A stretch of DNA of 64,000 nucleotides from Biomphalaria glabrata (taxonomy: Eukaryota; Mollusca; Gastropoda; Planorbidae): the NCBI RefSeq assembly GCF_947242115.1, contig NC_074711.1, positions 4,520,001 through 4,584,000 on the forward strand, given 5' to 3'. The stretch's first letter is position 1. Each line of letters starts with the position of its first letter. Below are positions 36,101-43,691 of this stretch, in pieces. The notes under the pieces are model-generated. The model saw nothing but the letters and a program-made list of their open reading frames with translations, did no database searches and had not been told where the DNA came from. The translations under genes and the position numbers were made by a program.

Positions 36101-36308
36101 ATGTCTTACGGTGTTCGTAATCCTATGCGACCAAGCCGACCCATCAGATCTTTGAGTCCATCCTCCAAGTCCTCTCCTTCACCCTCTCCACCATCATAAA
36201 ACTCGACGTCTTGAGGCTCAGAGTTGTGATCCTCCTGAGAGTTCGTATTATCTGGGAAACCGTTTAAAATCGTGTTAATGACGTCCTTAATCAACCAGCT
36301 CCAAAGAA
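7043..36308 (-). CDS. DRC7: Dynein regulatory complex subunit 7 (DRC7/CCDC135), 17 exons, N-terminus incomplete
   Basis: Subunit of the nexin-dynein regulatory complex in cilia and flagella, which links outer doublets and controls dynein. Exons (5' to 3'): 36308-36110, 31580-31406, 29908-29783, 29399-29205, 27113-26955, 26073-25858, 20299-20180, 19143-19068, 17451-17323, 16355-16227, 15451-15222, 12955-12740, 11568-11458, 10450-10337, 9515-9321, 8474-8335, 7127-7043. All phases agree; total about 870 residues, close to human DRC7 (about 874). Landmarks: acidic N-terminus; 'YNHLCYTRRPLFLKPRNEFG'; 'TTIVPTQLPFYELLDW'; a transglutaminase-like core with Cys in 'GHCFEYSTVLCSMLIGAGYD' and His in 'RVHSWVMV'; 'FLDLPMSWCLP'; 'CPYLNPDGMV'; 'NPRPIE'; and the C-terminal coiled-coil part ending 'LKEYAPVKYQELYDRMLKDK'. 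The first exon starts in mid-codon after an acceptor, so at least one 5' exon is not identified. The 9321/8474 intron appears to be GC-AG. Introns are packed with minisatellites. Confidence 0.93.
7168..7487 (-). mobile_element. tRNA-derived SINE, family 1, with a LINE piece inside
   Basis: Head 'ggctgagtcgtaaagcgcta' and B box 'gggttcgaatcctgg' on the minus strand; tail 'cagaccttgcgatctatagg' on the plus strand. Between about 7337 and 7393 it carries a foreign segment ('gactcaaaagtaaagtagca') that matches the coding end of the (AGATA)n LINE at 19640-19690. Confidence 0.8.
8637..8700 (+). mobile_element. LINE 3' tail, (AGATA)n family
   Basis: 'ggacgtaatcatcttctttt' and 'gaagtaacgtctgaattata' ending in 'taagataagaaa'. 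Fragment of about 60 bp in a DRC7 intron. Confidence 0.5.
8716..8965. repeat. GA-rich microsatellite
   Basis: 'gaggaagagagagaaaggaa' type purine run inside a DRC7 intron. Similar but shorter purine tracts occur at 2895-3050, 4680-4740 and 7610-7850. Confidence 0.9.
9902..10391. repeat. 55-bp minisatellite built from a DRC7 exon end and its 5' splice site
   Basis: About nine units with a 55-bp period. On the minus strand each unit reads as exon-like sequence coding 'DRDQALREVRLKLK' followed by a 'gtatgtcc' donor. The rightmost unit is the real 3' end of the DRC7 exon 10450-10337; the others lie in the intron. Entering the intron from the true donor meets an in-frame stop within six codons, so only the first donor gives a normal message. 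Confidence 0.9.
11040..11200 (+). mobile_element. LINE 3' end coding a C-terminal C2H2 finger
   Basis: The frame 'DNGYACPGCGKICRSQLGLR' followed by 'SHGKYFIPH' and a stop at about 11188 repeats the pattern of the finger tails elsewhere in this window. 5' truncated; lies in a DRC7 intron, antisense. Confidence 0.6.
11672..11830 (-). mobile_element. LINE 3' end, (AGATA)n family
   Basis: Carries 'tacagacgttacttcaaaaa' and the WNGLPELA-coding stretch (plus strand 'ggctagctcaggcaacccat'). Located just 5' of the DRC7 exon at 11568-11458 in transcription order. Confidence 0.7.
13091..13190. mobile_element. One-ended hAT-type MITE relic
   Basis: 'cagcggttctcaaccttttt' and 'gcgaccccctaataca' match the left part of the element at 49851. 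No right terminus was found, so it is truncated or too decayed; the right boundary given is approximate. Confidence 0.5.
14050..14310 (-). mobile_element. SINE family 2, head-to-head pair
   Basis: Minus strand: tRNA-like head 'ctggtcgtgcagtttgcgcg', B-box-like 'ggttcaaaccctg', body 'ccgtcgtccagcgggaggtt', end 'aaggaacatccgaaacatgt'. From about 14205 the body and tail recur in the opposite orientation ('gtcgtccagcgagaagtta', 'ggaacatccgaaacatgtta'), giving a near-palindrome. Confidence 0.65.
14727..14970 (+). mobile_element. tRNA-derived SINE, family 1 (full-length reference copy)
   Basis: A box 'tggctgagcggtaaagcgct', B box 'gggttcgaatcctggtgaag', a conserved body ('ccacccagctctaatggg'), 'catcatctgccctatagac' and 'ggtctgaaaggggaa', then a T-rich end. 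About 240 bp. The most complete copy. Confidence 0.85.
15461..15990. repeat. Degenerate 12/24-bp minisatellite
   Basis: Repeats of 'atggaagaactttatggagg' type with many variants. On the minus strand it is pyrimidine-rich (TTCTTCCATAAAG) and ends about 10 bp from the acceptor of DRC7 exon 15451-15222, so it forms that acceptor's upstream tract. Open frames in it (15461-15766) are artefacts. Confidence 0.85.
16555..16665 (-). mobile_element. SINE family 2 fragment
   Basis: Plus strand 'ctaaccctcccgcaggaaga' and 'caaccgcacgaccaggcagc' match the copies at 14050 and 62745 with much divergence. Confidence 0.55.
16940..17025 (+). mobile_element. SINE family 1 fragment
   Basis: 'ctggtgaagactgagatttt' and 'gttcacccagatctaaaggg' match the junction between head and body of the copy at 14727. 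Both ends are lost. Confidence 0.55.
17530..18439. mobile_element. MITE with TTAA target sites (piggyBac-like), 910 bp
   Basis: Terminal inverted repeats 'aggaaaactccgatggtttt' (from 17530) and the complement of 'aaaacatcggagtttccct' (to 18439), flanked by TTAA at 17526-17529 and 18440-18443. TTAA duplication is the mark of piggyBac-type elements. No transposase frame is present, so it is non-autonomous. Located in the DRC7 intron between the exons ending 19068 and starting 17451. Confidence 0.75.
18672..18830 (+). mobile_element. tRNA-derived SINE, family 1, 5' truncated
   Basis: Holds only the body and tail: 'gttggggaaaagtaaagaca', 'gtcgttgtgctggccacatg', 'tttacatcatctgcctcgta', 'aaggtctgaa'. 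The tRNA head is missing. Confidence 0.75.
19372..19735 (-). mobile_element. LINE 3' end, (AGATA)n family
   Basis: Minus strand encodes relics of 'LFFPSAVRAWNGLPELA' and, 5' of that, a stretch like 'SRRLKSKVAIIHKTLNH'. The 3' tail 'tatcttatctta' is at 19372 on the plus strand. The longest copy of the family here; lies in a DRC7 intron. Confidence 0.7.
19975..20125 (-). mobile_element. Older diverged LINE 3' end, (AGATA)n family
   Basis: Aligns with 19430-19570 ('attaagacttaaactttgct' against 'accaatgacttagattctgc', then the 'ggttttc.tggct' block and 'agggaagaagaagta') but with many changes, so it is an older insertion than its neighbour 250 bp away. Confidence 0.5.
20303..22098. repeat. 1.8-kb minisatellite, unit about 28 bp
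   Basis: Units of 'cacagcaaacacagccatca' plus 'cagcaaaa', with variants 'atctcag' and 'acatcaaa'. It begins 4 bp from the acceptor of DRC7 exon 20299-20180, so on the minus strand the TG/TTT-rich array is the acceptor tract itself. Because stop codons are absent from the unit in several frames, it makes spurious open frames above 600 codons on the plus strand. Confidence 0.95.
22140..24360. other. AT-rich DRC7 intron sequence, no gene recognised
   Basis: Holds unassigned AT-rich sequence, a C/G run at 23861-23878 and the ATA microsatellite. A minus-strand stretch near 22500-22400 reads 'AAKKAADELKVIVPSKLTY' after an AG, but the flanking DRC7 exons join directly in phase, so it is not needed in the DRC7 message. 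Confidence 0.5.
24137..24183. repeat. (ATA)n microsatellite
   Basis: About fifteen 'ata' units with one 'atg' change; 180 bp upstream of the tRNA-Tyr gene. Confidence 0.9.
24365..24450 (+). tRNA. tRNA-Tyr (anticodon GTA) with 13-nt intron
   Basis: Acceptor stem CCCGCGA (24365-24371) pairs with TCGCGGG (24443-24449), discriminator A24450. The A box 'TAGCTCAGTTGG' and B box 'GGTTCGAATCC' are intact. Anticodon GTA at 24398-24400; an intron of 13 nt at 24402-24414 follows position 37, the usual place for eukaryotic tRNA introns and near-universal for tRNA-Tyr. A long T run follows directly and would end Pol III transcription. It lies antisense inside a DRC7 intron. Confidence 0.95.
24696..24764 (-). 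pseudogene. tRNA-like relic
   Basis: On the minus strand the sequence reads 'GGATAGCTAAGTTGATAGAG' then, about 30 nt on, 'GGGTTCGATCT', which are A- and B-box like. The anticodon stem and acceptor stem do not pair, so it is a decayed tRNA or SINE head. It lies 250 bp from the intact tRNA-Tyr. Confidence 0.35.
26284..26541 (+). mobile_element. LINE C-terminal fragment with 11-bp target duplication
   Basis: Frame reads 'GKRRRGRQRKRWEDNIKEW' and 'AKGREVWRKTVDQS', the C-terminal signature downstream of reverse transcriptase in RTE-like LINEs. It is flanked by 'gacaacacaag' (26284) and 'gacaacacagg' (26531), a near-perfect duplication, and so interrupts an older AT-rich repeat (26170 onwards). 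5' truncated. Confidence 0.75.
27130..27960. repeat. 49-bp minisatellite, about 17 copies
   Basis: Unit includes 'agaatcttacatttgaaaag' and 'gggacagtgtcacataggtt'; period 49 bp. Two alternating variants ('cacataggttataagtgat' and 'cacttaggttataagagat') run through the middle, a sign of dimer spread. Starts about 17 bp from the acceptor of DRC7 exon 27113-26955. Confidence 0.95.
28378..28532. mobile_element. Palindromic MITE, about 150 bp
   Basis: Ends 'cctgaacactgacttgcaac' and 'gttgcaggtcagtgttaagg' are near inverted repeats. An inner pair 'gccacgccacaaggtctgta'/'cgacgtggcaacgagct' adds further pairing. A related copy is at 48680-48830. In a DRC7 intron. Confidence 0.6.
28893..29203. repeat. 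44-bp minisatellite, seven copies
   Basis: Unit 'gggactaaatattaaaccag' + 'ctagtattgagacaattggt' + 'agct'. The last unit runs into 'ggtacttac', the donor of DRC7 exon 29399-29205, so the array begins at about intron position +6. Confidence 0.95.
29461..29531. mobile_element. Internally deleted copy of the cagtggcgt MITE
   Basis: Starts 'cagtggcgttactatggggt' and ends 'agtgacgccgctg', the same termini as 4508-4833, with only about 45 bp between. No clear target duplication. In a DRC7 intron 60 bp from the exon at 29399. Confidence 0.6.
29990..30785. repeat. 26-27-bp minisatellite, about 30 copies
   Basis: Unit 'gagattggaccagaggacac' + 'taagtaa' with 'taagata' and 'taataaaa' variants. Begins about 80 bp from the acceptor of DRC7 exon 29908-29783. 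Confidence 0.95.
31008..31303 (-). mobile_element. tRNA-derived SINE, family 1
   Basis: Plus strand shows 'ggtgtcatgtggccagcaca', 'tatgtcaggtacccagtagg' and the reversed head 'gagctttaccactcggccac'. A G run (31050-31064) sits inside. Lies in the first visible DRC7 intron. Confidence 0.75.
31595..34548. repeat. 2.95-kb satellite-like array, unit 35 bp, about 80 copies
   Basis: Unit 'gtgagatataatgtgggtat' + 'aacgtagtccataac'. A rare variant block starting 'gaaggatatagatgaggtat' occurs at 31651 and again at 33334, followed by the same variant series, which shows a segment of about 1.68 kb was duplicated inside the array. Begins some 15 bp from the acceptor of DRC7 exon 31580-31406. Minus-strand open frames here are artefacts. 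Confidence 0.95.
34660..34815 (+). mobile_element. SINE family 2 copy
   Basis: Begins 'ggctgcctggtcgtgtggta', has 'ccagattcgaaccacattc' as a B-box-like segment and ends 'atgaaggaacattcgagacg'. Located just beyond the 35-bp satellite array. Confidence 0.6.
35425..35660. repeat. Three tandem copies of a 70-110-bp unit
   Basis: 'ctcaagcccccttgttagat', 'ctcaagcccccttgttaggt' and 'cccagcctccttgttaggta' start successive copies that share 'ttggcctttcagccaca' and 'ccaggtctac'. The reversed 'gaacccc'/'gaactcaagc' hints at a tRNA-derived SINE source. Confidence 0.6.
35690..36097. repeat. GA-rich microsatellite (GAGAGAGG)n
   Basis: About 400 bp of 'gagagaggagagagag' type sequence. It starts about 13 bp from the donor of the DRC7 exon 36308-36110. 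The plus-strand Arg/Glu open frame is an artefact. Confidence 0.95.
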
Positions 36309-36629
36309 CTGAGATTCAAATACATAAAAGAGTATACATGTGTACAGGGTCTTAGGACAATTCGTTTGGGCCCCACTCCTAGCAGGGGCCCGGCTATTGA
36401 AATTCAGCCTATCATTATCAGACATGGCTCTAGTCACAGGCTATCAATATGTTGGACGTACGATGGACGTAACTTTAATTAACCCACTGGCGCAAATTGC
36501 GTTTGCGTTGCTTCCCATACATGTTGTAGGCCTATACTAAATGTTGATAAATTGATCTAATTAATCGTTTTTATTATTTAAAAAAAAAAAACTAGAAGAG
36601 GGGCCTCGCAAGCATCAATTGGGCCCCGA

Positions 36630-36862
36630 AATTTGTAAGTCCGGCCCTGCATGTGTAGCAGAAATAATGTATCTTAGATCCTGCACAGAAGTGAGTATTC
36701 CTAGTCCAGGCATCTATCATGGTGTCAAAATCATAGCTGCGATCAGCATAAAGCAATTACTACGACCAGTGGACAATGGCTTTGTCTGCACGACATGCGG
36801 AAAAATAAGCAGGTCGCAAATGGGTCTGCGTAATCATGTGAAACACTGCACCCATTGTTAAT
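36630..36862 (+). mobile_element. LINE 3' end coding a C-terminal C2H2 finger
   Basis: The frame contains 'DNGFVCTTCGKISRSQMGLR' then 'NHVKHCTHC' and a stop at 36861. Closest to the copy at 11040-11200. It lies upstream of the first visible DRC7 exon and could mislead gene finders. Confidence 0.6.
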
Positions 36863-37180
36863 CTTCGAAATCAAATACATTAGCGGATGATTAGTCTACC
36901 ATTAAGACGATTACTACGTACCTTATATTAGAGTGTTTTTTAAACATTAAACACCCAACAGTTTAAAATAGTCGGAGCTAACCTTATGGTGATATGTTTA
37001 TCATGTTTAAATATTGATTAAAACTTTTCTTTGGTAGGAAGGCATGGTTGTAATGACATGTTGTCAAGAACTATCTTAAAATTGCAAATATTTCCTTGAA
37101 GATTATTAAAATCAGACTTCGATATTGCTGATTCCGCAGTTCACCTTTCTTTACGCAGCCGATATGTCCAAATGAGGAAC

Positions 37181-37305
37181 ACGACAATTCGTTCATAGAC
37201 AAATCGTTCATAGACAATTCGTTCACCGACAATTGGTTCACAGACAATGGGTTCACTGTGACGGTTCACAGACAATTGGTTCACAGACAATCGGCCCACC
37301 GACAA
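37181..37305. repeat. 15-bp tandem repeat
   Basis: Degenerate units of 'gacaattcgttcaca' (with 'gacaattggttcaca', 'gacaatgggttcact'), about eight copies. Intergenic. Confidence 0.8.
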
Positions 37306-37424
37306 TTGTAGAATATTGTTGATGAATATAGATCTAGATCTTTAACTAATTTAAGTGACTAGGTCTGAAGTGTGAAATTTAGACTTGGATTACATCATAG
37401 ATATGTCATCTTATCTTCTTTTCT

Positions 37425-37650
37425 TCTATAATACAGACGTTACTTCAAAAAACAAGATGATTACGTCCTACGCGTCATGCATCTAGTCATGCATATTAAC
37501 CAATGACCTGAATTCTGCCAAGTCATCCTGGCTAGCTCAGGCAACCCATTCCATGCTCTAATGGCATTAGGGAAGAAGGAGCATTTGTACACATTTGTCC
37601 AAGTATATGGAACGAGGAATGTACCTTTATCTGTGTGTCTTTCTGCGCAG
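37425..37650 (-). mobile_element. LINE 3' end, (AGATA)n family
   Basis: Same 3' UTR ('acagacgttacttcaaaaaa' on the plus strand) and 'FFPNAIRAWNGLPELA' coding relic. Tail of TATCT units at 37408-37430. Intergenic. Confidence 0.7.
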
Positions 37651-40600
37651 TGGCGTGGCAGATACCCGTGGGCCCAAGTTCAAGAATATATTGGTGGGCC
37701 CCCTCCCCCAGTAAGACGAATACAATGTATGACAAAACAATTGAGTGATCTGAATGTATCGGTACATTGACCAAAAGACATTCCAATGCAAGTAGAGTAG
37801 CTATTTAATAATCTTATTACGCTTGACTGTGTTAGAAGTCTCCAACACAAATTTAAAATCAATGTTTGTACAATTGTAAACAGAATGAAACCAGTAAACG
37901 GAGTTTCCAATATATACAGAAGAGTTCTAGCTCCCATTCTACACACTGACATTCCTAAAACACTTCTAGGTGTCAAACTGTGAAGCATTGATACAAACTT
38001 GTATCTAGTTTTTCGTCCATTATTTAACAGTAACTAGATCGAATATTTATTTACTAACATTTTTCTGGCCTTTTAAGTAGCAAATTAAGAAACCAGTGCA
38101 TCTATTTCTTAATGCGCGAGCGGCTTCTTCTGACGAAACAATGTCCAAATGCCATTGTAGTTATAGTATCCAGTCATATTGGAAGCACCATCATAGCTTT
38201 AGCCTTGCAGTTTAGTTAAGGATAAATGGGGATTTTTTTATTATTTGGAGCATTTGTTCAGCAAATTCTGCTGATGTCTGATTCTAACAAATATGAAAAC
38301 CAAGAAATGACTATCTTATTTCTTTTTCTTTGGATGTTCCGTCATCGGAGATCACAAGCAGTATCAAATAATAATAAAAATAATAATACGAATTTGATAT
38401 CAACTTTATATTTGTCTTGAGTGCTGCCACTAATGAAAGAGTCAATGGTGCAGAATGAATGTTCTAAAGTACCAGTATTTTTGCAAGCATTGCATTGCGT
38501 TTTGAATCTGTTGGGCTTTGATTTTCTGTCAAATTTGAATATTCATAGAAATTTTCTGATGAATTTATATAAATATATGGTGTTAAATTTGTTTAAGAGC
38601 TATGAACCAAGTTTCAACCCAATACTAAGCATTGGTCAAAGAATGGCACTATTACTATGCCATGATCAATTTAGTTATCTCTGTATCTTCTAGATCTTTG
38701 TTATAAACCTGCTCCTCAAGTCGGTTTCCTCCTTAAAGGCAATAGCACAACTTGAACGATTCCTGATAATACTTTGGCTTGTTTTGTTTTTTTATTGTAG
38801 ACCCCTATTTGTTTTTGTTTAGATTGTGCCTCCTTTTTATTCGGATATAATAATTACATTAACATTTTGTATACACTACAGATGACAACTAAACAATGAG
38901 ATGAAGACTTTCTAGGACGCATCGTTCTGGTTTAATGTTTTTCACTATTTCACAAAGTAAACTTCATCGGATTTAATGGTTGTTGTTGTTTTTTTTTGAA
39001 ACAACAGTTGTGACAGTTCAATGTCTACTAAACATTTTACAAATTCAGTTTGGATGTCAGACTTTTTTTTTGAGATTATACAATATTATTTATAGTTATC
39101 GTAAGACCATCATGAATCTATTTCACTATTTTAACATTTAATGTACTGAAAAAAATCTATATAGTTTTAGGAGCATTTTTTTTAAAGTCTAAGTTCTCAA
39201 GATTTCTGAAACTCTCATTTTTAAGTTCACTGGTCTCATGGAATATTAACTAGAATCAAAATCTACATCAGAAGAGTGACCAGGGCTGCGCAGGGAAATA
39301 GCGTCTGGCTCCCGTCTGTCACGAAACCCCGTCCTGAATCCCGCGGCGAATACCTTGGGTCACACTGGCTCATAGCAACCAGCGGAGCAGTCTGGTTCAT
39401 GAGTGACAGACATTTGCCTCCCATCTTGGATGTCAGACCTTTATTTTTTCAGTAGTTTAAAAGGTTTTACATTGTCAAAAACAAAGCAAACAAATGTCAG
39501 GGTCTCTCTCGACAAGTGATATCATGCTTCCTCAGAACTTGTTCCTAGTTCAATTGGTTGTCTTATTTCCGACTGTAGACATCATGGCTATTGCTCTCTG
39601 GTGTAGACACATGTACGAACACATGTATTGTACATGTCCTCACATGCCAGACGATAAAACAGGGATTCTTCCGAAGGCAGCCGTCTCCAGTTTCCATAGA
39701 AACCTGGAAGCCAAGAAAGAAAAATCCAGGGAAACACAATCCTAAATGTTTGTGTTGGTGTGTTTACCAGCTGACAGATCAGCGTGACTTCCTCTTGTTC
39801 TAATGTTTTTATGTCCAACACTATCTACTTAAAGCTGGGCTAATCAACGCAAACAACATTCCTGGACATCACTCATCATCACGTTGCCATTGTACACAGA
39901 TCCAAGGAACTTAATAAGTCTGACCGTTTCTCCACATCAACATCGGAGAAGCCTCCACAAGTCGGCAGACTAACAGCATTACAGTGATCTCATTAGGAAA
40001 CTAGTGGATAATTCCCCCCCCCCCCAACTAATCTTCACCAGTTGACACCGAGAGGTCCTGAAGTTCTGTTAGAATCACCAGAGACTGAAATCATGTCAGC
40101 CTTAGTTCGGGAATAACGAAACTGTTTCACTATTTAAGAGGTATGAAAAGACGAATTTACATACTTTAAATACAAAACAAATAAAAAACATATTAAGCTT
40201 TGAAAAAAATGAATAATTAGCAGCTGTATCGAAATATTAATTAGTGACAATCGGGGCTATCCCTACTTCTTAATCAAACTCTCTCCATCCCCCACCCTTC
40301 CTGTACTACCCATAAATATATAAACAGATTAGAAAAAAAAAAGAATTAGACGATATGGAGACGGTTGTCACCTCAAACGCACGATTAGAGCCACCATTAC
40401 AATTCACAAAACCTGATGGAAAGCAAATCCTTACATTAAAGCTTAAAACACTGCTTTGTAAGTTTATATAAATTCTGGAACAAAGTTCAGGATATTTTCA
40501 GGGAGCTTTTTAAATTCTTTTTTTTTAATCGGTTTTTACAAAAGTGCATTTATTTTTTCACTTTGGTGTCACTCCCCAAGTTCTCAACAAGTCAAGAGTC

Positions 40601-40682
40601 ATAGGCCCAAGCGCAGTGGGCCCCTAATGGTCGTGGGCCCGGGTTCATTGAACCCTTTCGCGCCATGGATGCTACGCCACTG

Positions 40683-40910
40683 TTTCTGCGTATTTTATTA
40701 GATTTTGTTTTTGTATTTGAAGATTATGGTTCAGTGTTTTATGTATAATTGCTTCTTTACTTTTGAGTCTTCTATCCTCAAGGCTTTCTAAATTTACTGA
40801 TTTTACTAAAGGTATTACTCTAGTCTAATGTGAATATTCGTTTGTTATGAATCTCGCTGCTCAATTTAGTGACTGTTCAAGATCTAGATTAGAATATATT
40901 CGTCTTAGTA
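40683..40910 (-). mobile_element. LINE coding fragment, (AGATA)n family
   Basis: Plus strand 'gaagattatggttcagtgtt' and 'ttacttttgagtcttct' match 19640-19690. The minus strand codes 'SLEDRRLKSKEAIIHKTLNH', upstream of the WNGLP part. Neither end is intact. Confidence 0.6.
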
Positions 40911-41199
40911 GAAAAAATAGCTATATTCGTATAGGTAGAAAAAATAGCTAAGTGGTTGTTGAAACTAACCAGATTTTTCTGACGTTGCAGGCGTTCTAAA
41001 AGTTGTAACAGGTGATATTCTTATTTTCTTATGTTCTGTATCACCGACATTGATATCGGTAGCCATCTTTTTTTGTTTTGTTTTGTTTTGTTGGATTTTA
41101 TTTTACATAAGTGTGTTCATTTTCGGTGAAAGATTGTTTTGAAGCAGAAACTTTAATAATAGATCCCCAACTTACCCAGACAGAAACAACTAAATGCAT

Positions 41200-41262
41200 G
41201 GCGCGTAGGACGTAATCATCATCTTTTTTTTTTTTTGAAGTAACGTCTGTATTAAATAAGAT
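41200..41262 (+). mobile_element. LINE 3' tail, (AGATA)n family
   Basis: 'ggcgcgtaggacgtaatcat', the 'gaagtaacgtctgtatt' block and a short 'ataagataag' tail. Only the last 60 bp remain. Confidence 0.55.
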
Positions 41263-41644
41263 AAGAAAACATTGTCACAAAACCCACTTTTGTTCCCTTG
41301 TATCCCGAAGGAAGCTTCGAGTCGAGACGTAACAATTTTTTATTTCCAAAGAAATGCTAATAATAAAATTTGTCTTCAAGAAGATGAATGGGGAGTGCTG
41401 TATTTCAAGTGGATTCGAAGTCCCACCTGCGACCTAAATATTTTCCCACAGAAGTTATGTGTAGCAAGGTATTTGATGGGCCCCCCTTCCCTCAATAAAA
41501 AAAAATTCAGAGTATGACAAAATAATTTAGTAATCTGAATCTATCGGTACATTTACCAAAGAACATTCCAGTGCAAGTAGCGTAGGGGGCCTACCTTTTT
41601 TATTTGTTTGTTTGTTTTTGTCAGTAATAATGTCATAATGTTTG

Positions 41645-41660
41645 ATTTAGTAATATAGGC

Positions 41661-41711
<51 letters not shown>

Positions 41712-41900
41712 TCCTTATTGTGTCTCGGAAGAAAATGGATGCGCCCAGGTGAATCAATGGCTTTGGTTTCGTCTTGGGTGGCTCTCGACCTTGCTGATGA
41801 TCCAGAGGAACGCTTCGCGTTACATTTGGCACCAACTCAGTTGCAGAAGCTGCCGGGGGGAATTTCACAGTTGATACTCCCAACGCCTTAGGGGCTTCTG
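41645..41900 (-). mobile_element. LINE 3' UTR fragment with (AT)n tail
   Basis: 'gaaaatggatgcgcccaggt' and 'tggctttggtttcgtcttg' match the 3' UTR of the LINE at 60645-61270, again next to a long (AT)n run (about 41664-41707). Only the 3' UTR and little coding sequence remain. Confidence 0.65.
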
Positions 41901-42562
41901 AACAAAATTAACCAACTTAAAGGTGTTTCACATGAACAAAAAGAAAAATATTTTTTGAGTTCTATTTCTCATTATAAACATTTACATTAGGAAAACACTT
42001 TTAGGTGTAATACTATTAAACATTGATACAAGCTATTATCTAGTCAGAAACCAGTACATCTATCTCTAAACTTTTGCCTGTTTCTCGCTCAACTGAAAGA
42101 ACACAAATAGAAGCCAACTTTCCCTTGTGTTATAGAAATTCTTAACGGATTTTTTGACCAATCGAAACTTGGAGAATGACGGCGCTGCCTAACAAACTGA
42201 CATAAAGTCAGAGGTAACATGCATGCTGGGACAGTGTTTGGAAAACTTGAAAATAAAAGAAACAGATTGAGCTTTGAAAAAGTTTTAATAATTAGCAGCT
42301 TTGTCGACATTGGTTGTTCTTGACCATCAGGACTTTCCCAATAGACCTAAAAGTCATTGTCGCCCCCCTCCTTTTTTTTCTGTGCAACACATTAATATTT
42401 TCGCAACCAAATTGTGTCACACCCCCACACATTCCTATAATACTATCAATGGTTTATTAGCAGAGAGAAAATAGAATGGAAAGACCTTATCTTATCTTAT
42501 GAAATGCAGACGTTAATTCAAAAAGTGTCACTTAAACGCATGATTAGCACCCTGAAAACGAA

Positions 42563-42803
42563 AGGAGGCGCGGTTGCTGAATGTTAATGCGCCTGGCTTC
42601 CGAACCGATGGAGGGGGAAGGGCTTCGATCCTGGTGAAGATTGGGAAATGGAGTCCACCAAGCTCTAATGTGTACCTGACATTAGTAGGGGAAAAGAAAA
42701 GGCATTTGGTCGTTGTGCTGGCCACATGACACCCTCGTTAACCGTGGGCCACAGAAACATCTGCCCTGTAGATGGCAAGGTCTGAAAAGGGGAACTGTTA
42801 TTT
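42563..42803 (+). mobile_element. tRNA-derived SINE, family 1
   Basis: Head 'ggaggcgcggttgctgaatg', 'gatcctggtgaagattggg', body 'tggtcgttgtgctggccaca' and tail 'gatggcaaggtctgaaaagg'. Intergenic between DRC7 and WDR1. Confidence 0.8.
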
Positions 42804-43549
42804 TCTTAAAGTGGGTCATGTCAGTTAGATGTAACAGATTGTAAAATTTAAGATTTTAAAGTTGGGGGGGGGGGGGCGGAGCAGGATTTAAAAAGTTAAA
42901 AATGACCACCCCAAAAAAAATACCATAGAGCCTATCAAATATTTCAAAATAACTGAAAAGCAGAAGTTTAGTCTGATAGTTGTTTTTTTTTTTAAGATTA
43001 TTTGTTAAGGCGGAGAGTTGGGGGGGGTGATGCTGGAATTTACGGGACAGCCCGTTATAAACTGGAGGGGATCCATGGCAAAATAAACAATGTGTATAGC
43101 CTGGGCAGGGGCTTACCTAGGAATTTGCCATCATTTTGGGGGCCGGGGAGGGGCTTGACTTCTTTGGGGGCCCCTGCATTTTGCGTAACATTTAATATAA
43201 AAAAAAAACCACTAATTTGGGGGCCCCCCTCAAGTTGCCTCCCTCCTCCCCCACCCTTTTTACGCCACTAAACCTGAGACGAAATCAACGGGCGTAGCCG
43301 GTGGTTAATGCAGGTCTACTTATTGATCTCAGTATAACAGCGCTATTTCTTTTTCTATAGTCTTTATTTAAAGAAAAAGAAGTAAAAGGCCTTTAAACCT
43401 TCATTTGGCAGGTTGAGTCAACTAGCGATTCTGGTGCATTAACCATACTTGGTAATATTGAAAACAATTTATGACTGACCTAAAACTAAACAAATATCTT
43501 CGTTTGATTTTATGAAGAAATCGCCATATACGGAATGTGCCTACCCTAG

Positions 43550-43691
43550 TACGCATGCGCGATAACACCTACTACACACTTCCTTCCCGGTTCGGAGTAC
43601 GGAAGTAAACTCCACTGTAATCATCTACAGATCTAGACTCTAGATCTAGTCTGGGCGTCTATTGGATCTTGATTTCTGAGTTGTTTTCAAA
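43550..43691 (+). promoter_or_regulatory. Likely TATA-less WDR1 promoter/5'UTR
   Basis: Directly upstream of the WDR1 start codon. 'acgcatgcgc' at 43551-43560 resembles the NRF1 site, 'acttccttcccgg' near 43578 and 'cggaagt' at 43600-43606 resemble ETS sites in both orientations, and no TATA box is seen. This mix is typical of broadly expressed animal genes. The transcription start cannot be placed from sequence alone. Confidence 0.4.

Larger units (their letters stand above)
36309..43549. other. Repeat-rich intergenic region between divergent DRC7 and WDR1
   Basis: Contains LINE ends (36630, 37425, 40683, 41200, 41645), a SINE (42563) and a related pair of segments at about 37680-37790 and 41470-41590 ('atctatcggtacatttacca' type). 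The missing 5' exon of DRC7 probably lies here but no convincing start exon was found. Confidence 0.55.

Noticed and set aside
35688-36155. Arg/Glu-rich open frame
   Set aside because: GA microsatellite; no stops are possible in such a tract on this strand. The end overlaps the antisense of a DRC7 exon.
39485-39750. Overlapping open frames of 70-83 codons in the DRC7-WDR1 spacer
   Set aside because: Short frames on both strands with no family resemblance or splice context.
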